From Rhizobacter sp. (GTDB lineage Bacteria > Pseudomonadota > Gammaproteobacteria > Burkholderiales > Burkholderiaceae_C): DNA of 17,747 bases. This document shows positions 17,401 through 17,747 of this stretch, one piece after another. Within the stretch, counting starts at the first letter, position 1; each line of letters opens with the position of its first letter. Both the position numbers and the translations under genes were made by a program. The DNA lies in contig JANYBE010000051.1 in NCBI GenBank assembly GCA_025360945.1, forward strand, positions 1 through 17,747, given 5' to 3'. The notes beneath the pieces are model-generated. The model was not told where the DNA came from, did no database searches, and worked only from the letters and a program-made list of their open reading frames with translations.

Positions 17401-17747
17401 CACGTTGCCGGTGACGGGGCCAGTCGCAGACGTCAGCGGGTTGACCGGGTACAAAGACGCCGCCGCGTTGGTCGCGTCAAACGTGCGGCCGTTGATCAGG
17501 TAATACAGCGGCGAGTAGTTGACCGTCGGTGGGTAGCAGGTGTTGAACGCCGTGTTTGGCAGTCCGGTCGTGCTCAGGGGATTTCCGCAACCTCCGGGCT
17601 GGCCTGACCAGACCTTGGTCTCGTTGAAGCCGCCCGTATTGACGGCCGTGGCGACAGCGTTGTTCTGGAGCGGATCGATCTCACTGAACAGCAGCGGGAT
17701 GTCGGCGTTGTAAGTTACGGCCGCGCGCGATCCGGCGGCCGAATAGG
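8500..17747 (-). CDS. Giant modular exoprotein with multicopper-oxidase cupredoxin domain (N-terminus beyond window)
   Basis: The frame is open to the right edge, giving at least 3081 residues with no start visible. Order from the visible N-terminal end (residue 1 near base 17745): a cupredoxin domain of multicopper-oxidase middle-domain type (~1-215; YYLINGRTFDA, NVLVRLVNAGLKMHVPAMVG, LIAEDGNVLPGQ, AAGKTYDVMINAP); a cadherin/VCBS-like repeat (~245-315; GVIANDV, GTFAYTPN, DSFAYC); Ig-like strands and an unusual block with TDYRWIIEEDRTFYVDP; SdrD/prealbumin-like modules (~625-1410); a conserved acidic domain (~1480-1645; LDDFAAEFDPFSPQFGE); a TIG-like domain (~1718-1788); a right-handed beta-helix (~1800-2630; AIDAAAPGDMIIVPAGTY to YDIGAVEVG); then two choice-of-anchor-D repeats, a TIG domain and a third anchor-D-like repeat to the stop. 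No LPXTG, PEP-CTERM or autotransporter barrel is present. The nearest concept is a MofA-like metal oxidase; copper ligands are not visible here, so catalysis is unproven. Confidence 0.88.
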   Translation of the reverse strand, partial: YSAAGSRAAVTYNADIPLLFSEIDPLQNNAVATAVNTGGFNETKVWSGQPGGCGNPLSTTGLPNTAFNTCYPPTVNYSPLYYLINGRTFDATNAAASLYPVNPLTSATGPVTGNVLVRLVNAGLKMHVPAMVGSTTGTAASGMTLIAEDGNVLPGQARLQSEVFMAAGKTYDVMINAPATVTTALPIFDRQLSLSANATGRNGGMLAYIGINGAGLPAAAASGAFGPAMANADTYNALIAGQPLVISDPSKGVIANDVRVSGVALLTQATNGTVVLNANGTFAYTPNLGSSATSDSFAYCANGSVTGGVCSSGITAMVTLGASTVLAGDSGITCSATTFTSAMATSMAIKTPGVLAGCRDGAGLPLTVDPSTVTATGMTVLADVNGGFTATAAGTGGTYTFSFKAKNSLGLTSTATTVTVVFPTPSNLTVTVLDGTDHVTAITDYRWIIEEDRTFYVDPACTTNPLPAGCPVISSSFSNPINYGTNFHTSAMPVVAAGCTGALSCEGGQTMQTANVVCDVGNGVCRPDVTGNGFAVVLPGSVALDPSKRYYISVLPGDAANPFNAGYLGAPDCSAAGVAAGHCGHGMGGAPIPAACGGQSVSKVACGGTVAIAPVTVLAVPTPLPTSTLSVIVYQDDYPLNGEQDTSGGVDVLAPQEAGLGGFQITIYDQAGQTGGATGTPTYDMSNQPLSNALAGTIDPVTGLDACPISSVATANSAYNTANAAAIAAGTLTAKSTATSMIVTCPKFESDGKTLSPMVGLVLVKNLYPGRYGIAAYPGASRIALGEEWVQTNTLDGQKAHDSFMRVAEPGYFQEFGPAGYHVSIGFANPKIINERRYNDSQSGMCDPAPKGGALACNYEVKGQVTGSRLSRTPDSRLYSSGGRESLAFTQCYVSLGDPDGAEIAFAKCDDKGNFDFKGIPAGNWKVTTFDQWNDQIIDGITQPVSVGCSGNLGGLCTTVSTAPNATCAGPGSTAAICNMGEIGVHQWQADLYTRTFLDTTGTGLSDDTGAGSTKPGLALASTNVRFRDGSFSDFNNTDLNGYANFNEIFPLFNWYVVETDSTRYKTTGVHVIYDAGGPADGSASCNSPTNPNSPLCGGSAIAKGQANTYEKNPLPADLSVPGAVYCANADCLGQSIGAGPVASSLTNFSTGRIDPPTWFDAYGWQGYIGQGNFLEFGKKPFAPTETGPIHGHVVYASTRPFDSPQLLLQAKWEPLVAHVTINLYQEGVAADGVTPTRKLIDTTQTSSWDDWVQGFRSDGKPNMNCPGQQGSTDPFFYALSNQPQYLDWYNSQHNGGTLHTLPYASQYKCYDGMHTWNQLQPAPYDGIYSFPSVTGIDPATGKPSGTNCTACIPNPDTTDPFRVGQPMLPAGKYVVEVVVPPGYELVKEEDKNILIGDNFIGPAAVQFPGLASAVYILPDQAQLASSYNALNAQNPTASLGRNTALTSHEGDTGSVETYWPCVGEVRQVPDYISLFPQSKEVAPFAGTFRPLCDRKEVTLDYQASAQAKFYIFSSTHVSSHFQGIILDDFAAEFDPFSPQFGEKFAPSYMPVGVKDWTGNAISRVYTDQFGLYNGLNYSTWEVNPPNPTGYAPTMMVMCMNDAGLGGTPDPLFQPGYSQFCYELPFMPGQTGYFDTPVVPVQAFASGSYNRADCSYPDTTPAVASVTGDVAGPWVSAPLKTITINALGDQSVDWYGYTSPQISTAPWNQKKITRHYGFGTAAGTVTIGGVSATVVGQWSDTQLQVLVPPGVAACAVQQQGVYGGSQASCGQLVVTTAMGKQSVDTVTVTIGGKQPNVLTSGATIQSAIDAAAPGDMIIVPAGTYNEMLVMWKPVRLQGVGAASSVVDANTQPAGKLLSPWRQRIVCLFGLTTDGRPDSSTGRDCVSHLNGATNAEPGTGGYVNFPNLVVDRLPLEATLGWDAGLNGNLAEQLIEPSLLGAYEGAVITVLGKGVKFPTGTAILDAFGATTTTPAAFPDNSVLLSKNDCEVVGTTTAYPTNFYCNPSSIDGLGLRDSSQGGGGIFVHAYAHNLQIANNRVSNNQGTMSGGLTIGAGEHADVLVQGAPGASAVTTYPASCELDKAGNAVNQSLPFCFNTHINIHNNAVFDNASLGDEIFSSTPSGAGGVSINTGADYYQFTNNWVCGNLSSGDGGGVSHIGFIKNGDIEHNTIIFNQSTNPTITTNGGGLLVMGAPDADPTNCGVSNDLDCLPSPGGILPSDGTGPALKINANLILGNAADSGSGGGVRIQHVNGTDVLNNPNGATACSADLSNCRWNSVNLTNNIIVNNVAGWDGGGVSLLDTLAANIVNNTIASNDSTASSGTLFQSLYAPLASSAAPTSNVTCGATQGQSCPQVAGLVSVNNSPVLQANINLLSTTPSSNPFSCPPGHGVGTWGATSQPSCVNYSIPVLFNDAIWQNRSFYIGVGSNGTGNQNQQHVVTLYPMGSTTAAASQTATGGCPTGSSYWDLGFRGDTAPTSNSASGFTPTNSVLSGATSTTYGGTANSNTSPAFTSQYCNGSRTPPELGAGGYAVPPGVNEFNAFPNPVFSLTPAGVVDEGNNWVNVRWGPLALTNPATNAVLGNYVPAGTGTTSSAIDHGATSVNVGGGTVAAPKDDFFGNIRPAGAAYDIGAVEVGAVPPLAVLSVTGGPLTFPAVLGYPSAPQTLTLQNTGNTSSNLDGLAFSNPVFSRSGGTCAASLSNVAPANTCTITVAYTPTAAGTVNGSLTIFADVLVAGSPVTLSGTAVAPVISATLTPATWTIAHAANCPGTTILGIFACMSDPTQTFTLTNTGNVPLTGITQGTLSGANTADFLAVRLLSTCGPAGGGQLVTTTTLAPGASCTTLVQFRPRTAEVLATRTATLSVTDLAGTQAANLTGNVPTLTSIAPTSGVRGATTAVTLTGTFFGGATAVNVSGSGVTCTLAPTGQTSLSTLTANCTATLAAATGTRAVSVTTPTGTTNAVNFTVPGATVTFGGPTPALTTTTANTSTKNGTITVSNATTSAGPLTLTANPTIASVGTSAGAFSIQGTGTTCVLGAVINPGGSCTISVRYVPGTTATSTANVTISGSGLAAPTLTSANFTAN

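Overview
This window looks like chromosomal DNA of a high-GC Gram-negative bacterium. Betaproteobacteria (Burkholderiales or a relative) is the best guess, from base composition, the style of the pseudopilins and the exported-protein repertoire. No rRNA, tRNA, transposase, integrase or CRISPR array was seen. Taxonomy is inferred, not demonstrated.

Left part, + strand (1-2657): a tightly packed operon with ATGA-type overlaps at most junctions. It holds the end of a Pro/Ala-rich protein (cut by the window edge), three type II secretion-like pseudopilins, and a NarL/FixJ-type response regulator whose start overlaps the last pseudopilin. This looks like the end of a dedicated type II secretion-like gene set whose secretin, ATPase and platform genes probably lie to the left.

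Middle (2658-2868): a short convergent intergenic region with one hairpin.

Right part, - strand (2869-17747): a convergent gene row. Transcription enters at the right edge in a giant exported protein of which at least 3081 residues are visible; its N-terminus lies beyond the window. It starts in a multicopper-oxidase cupredoxin domain. It continues through Ig/cadherin-like, SdrD-like and other prealbumin-like modules, a conserved acidic/Cys-containing domain of unknown function and a TIG-like domain. An approximately 830-residue right-handed beta-helix follows, and the C-terminus carries choice-of-anchor-D and TIG modules. Downstream lie a 108-aa periplasmic helical protein, a Spy/CpxP-like periplasmic protein, an uncharacterised exported protein, two paralogous LolA-like exported proteins, and a c-type cytochrome fused to a type 1 periplasmic-binding domain. 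Two of these junctions are GTGA stop/start overlaps.

Working model (inference): the window encodes a secreted or surface oxidase system. A giant multicopper-oxidase-like exoprotein, possibly a metal (Mn/Fe) oxidase in the broad sense of Leptothrix MofA, sits with a periplasmic cytochrome and chaperone/carrier-like helpers. The opposing type II secretion-like pseudopilins plus response regulator are candidates for its export and control. Substrate and export route are unproven. The copper-ligand motifs that would show catalysis are not in the visible portion.
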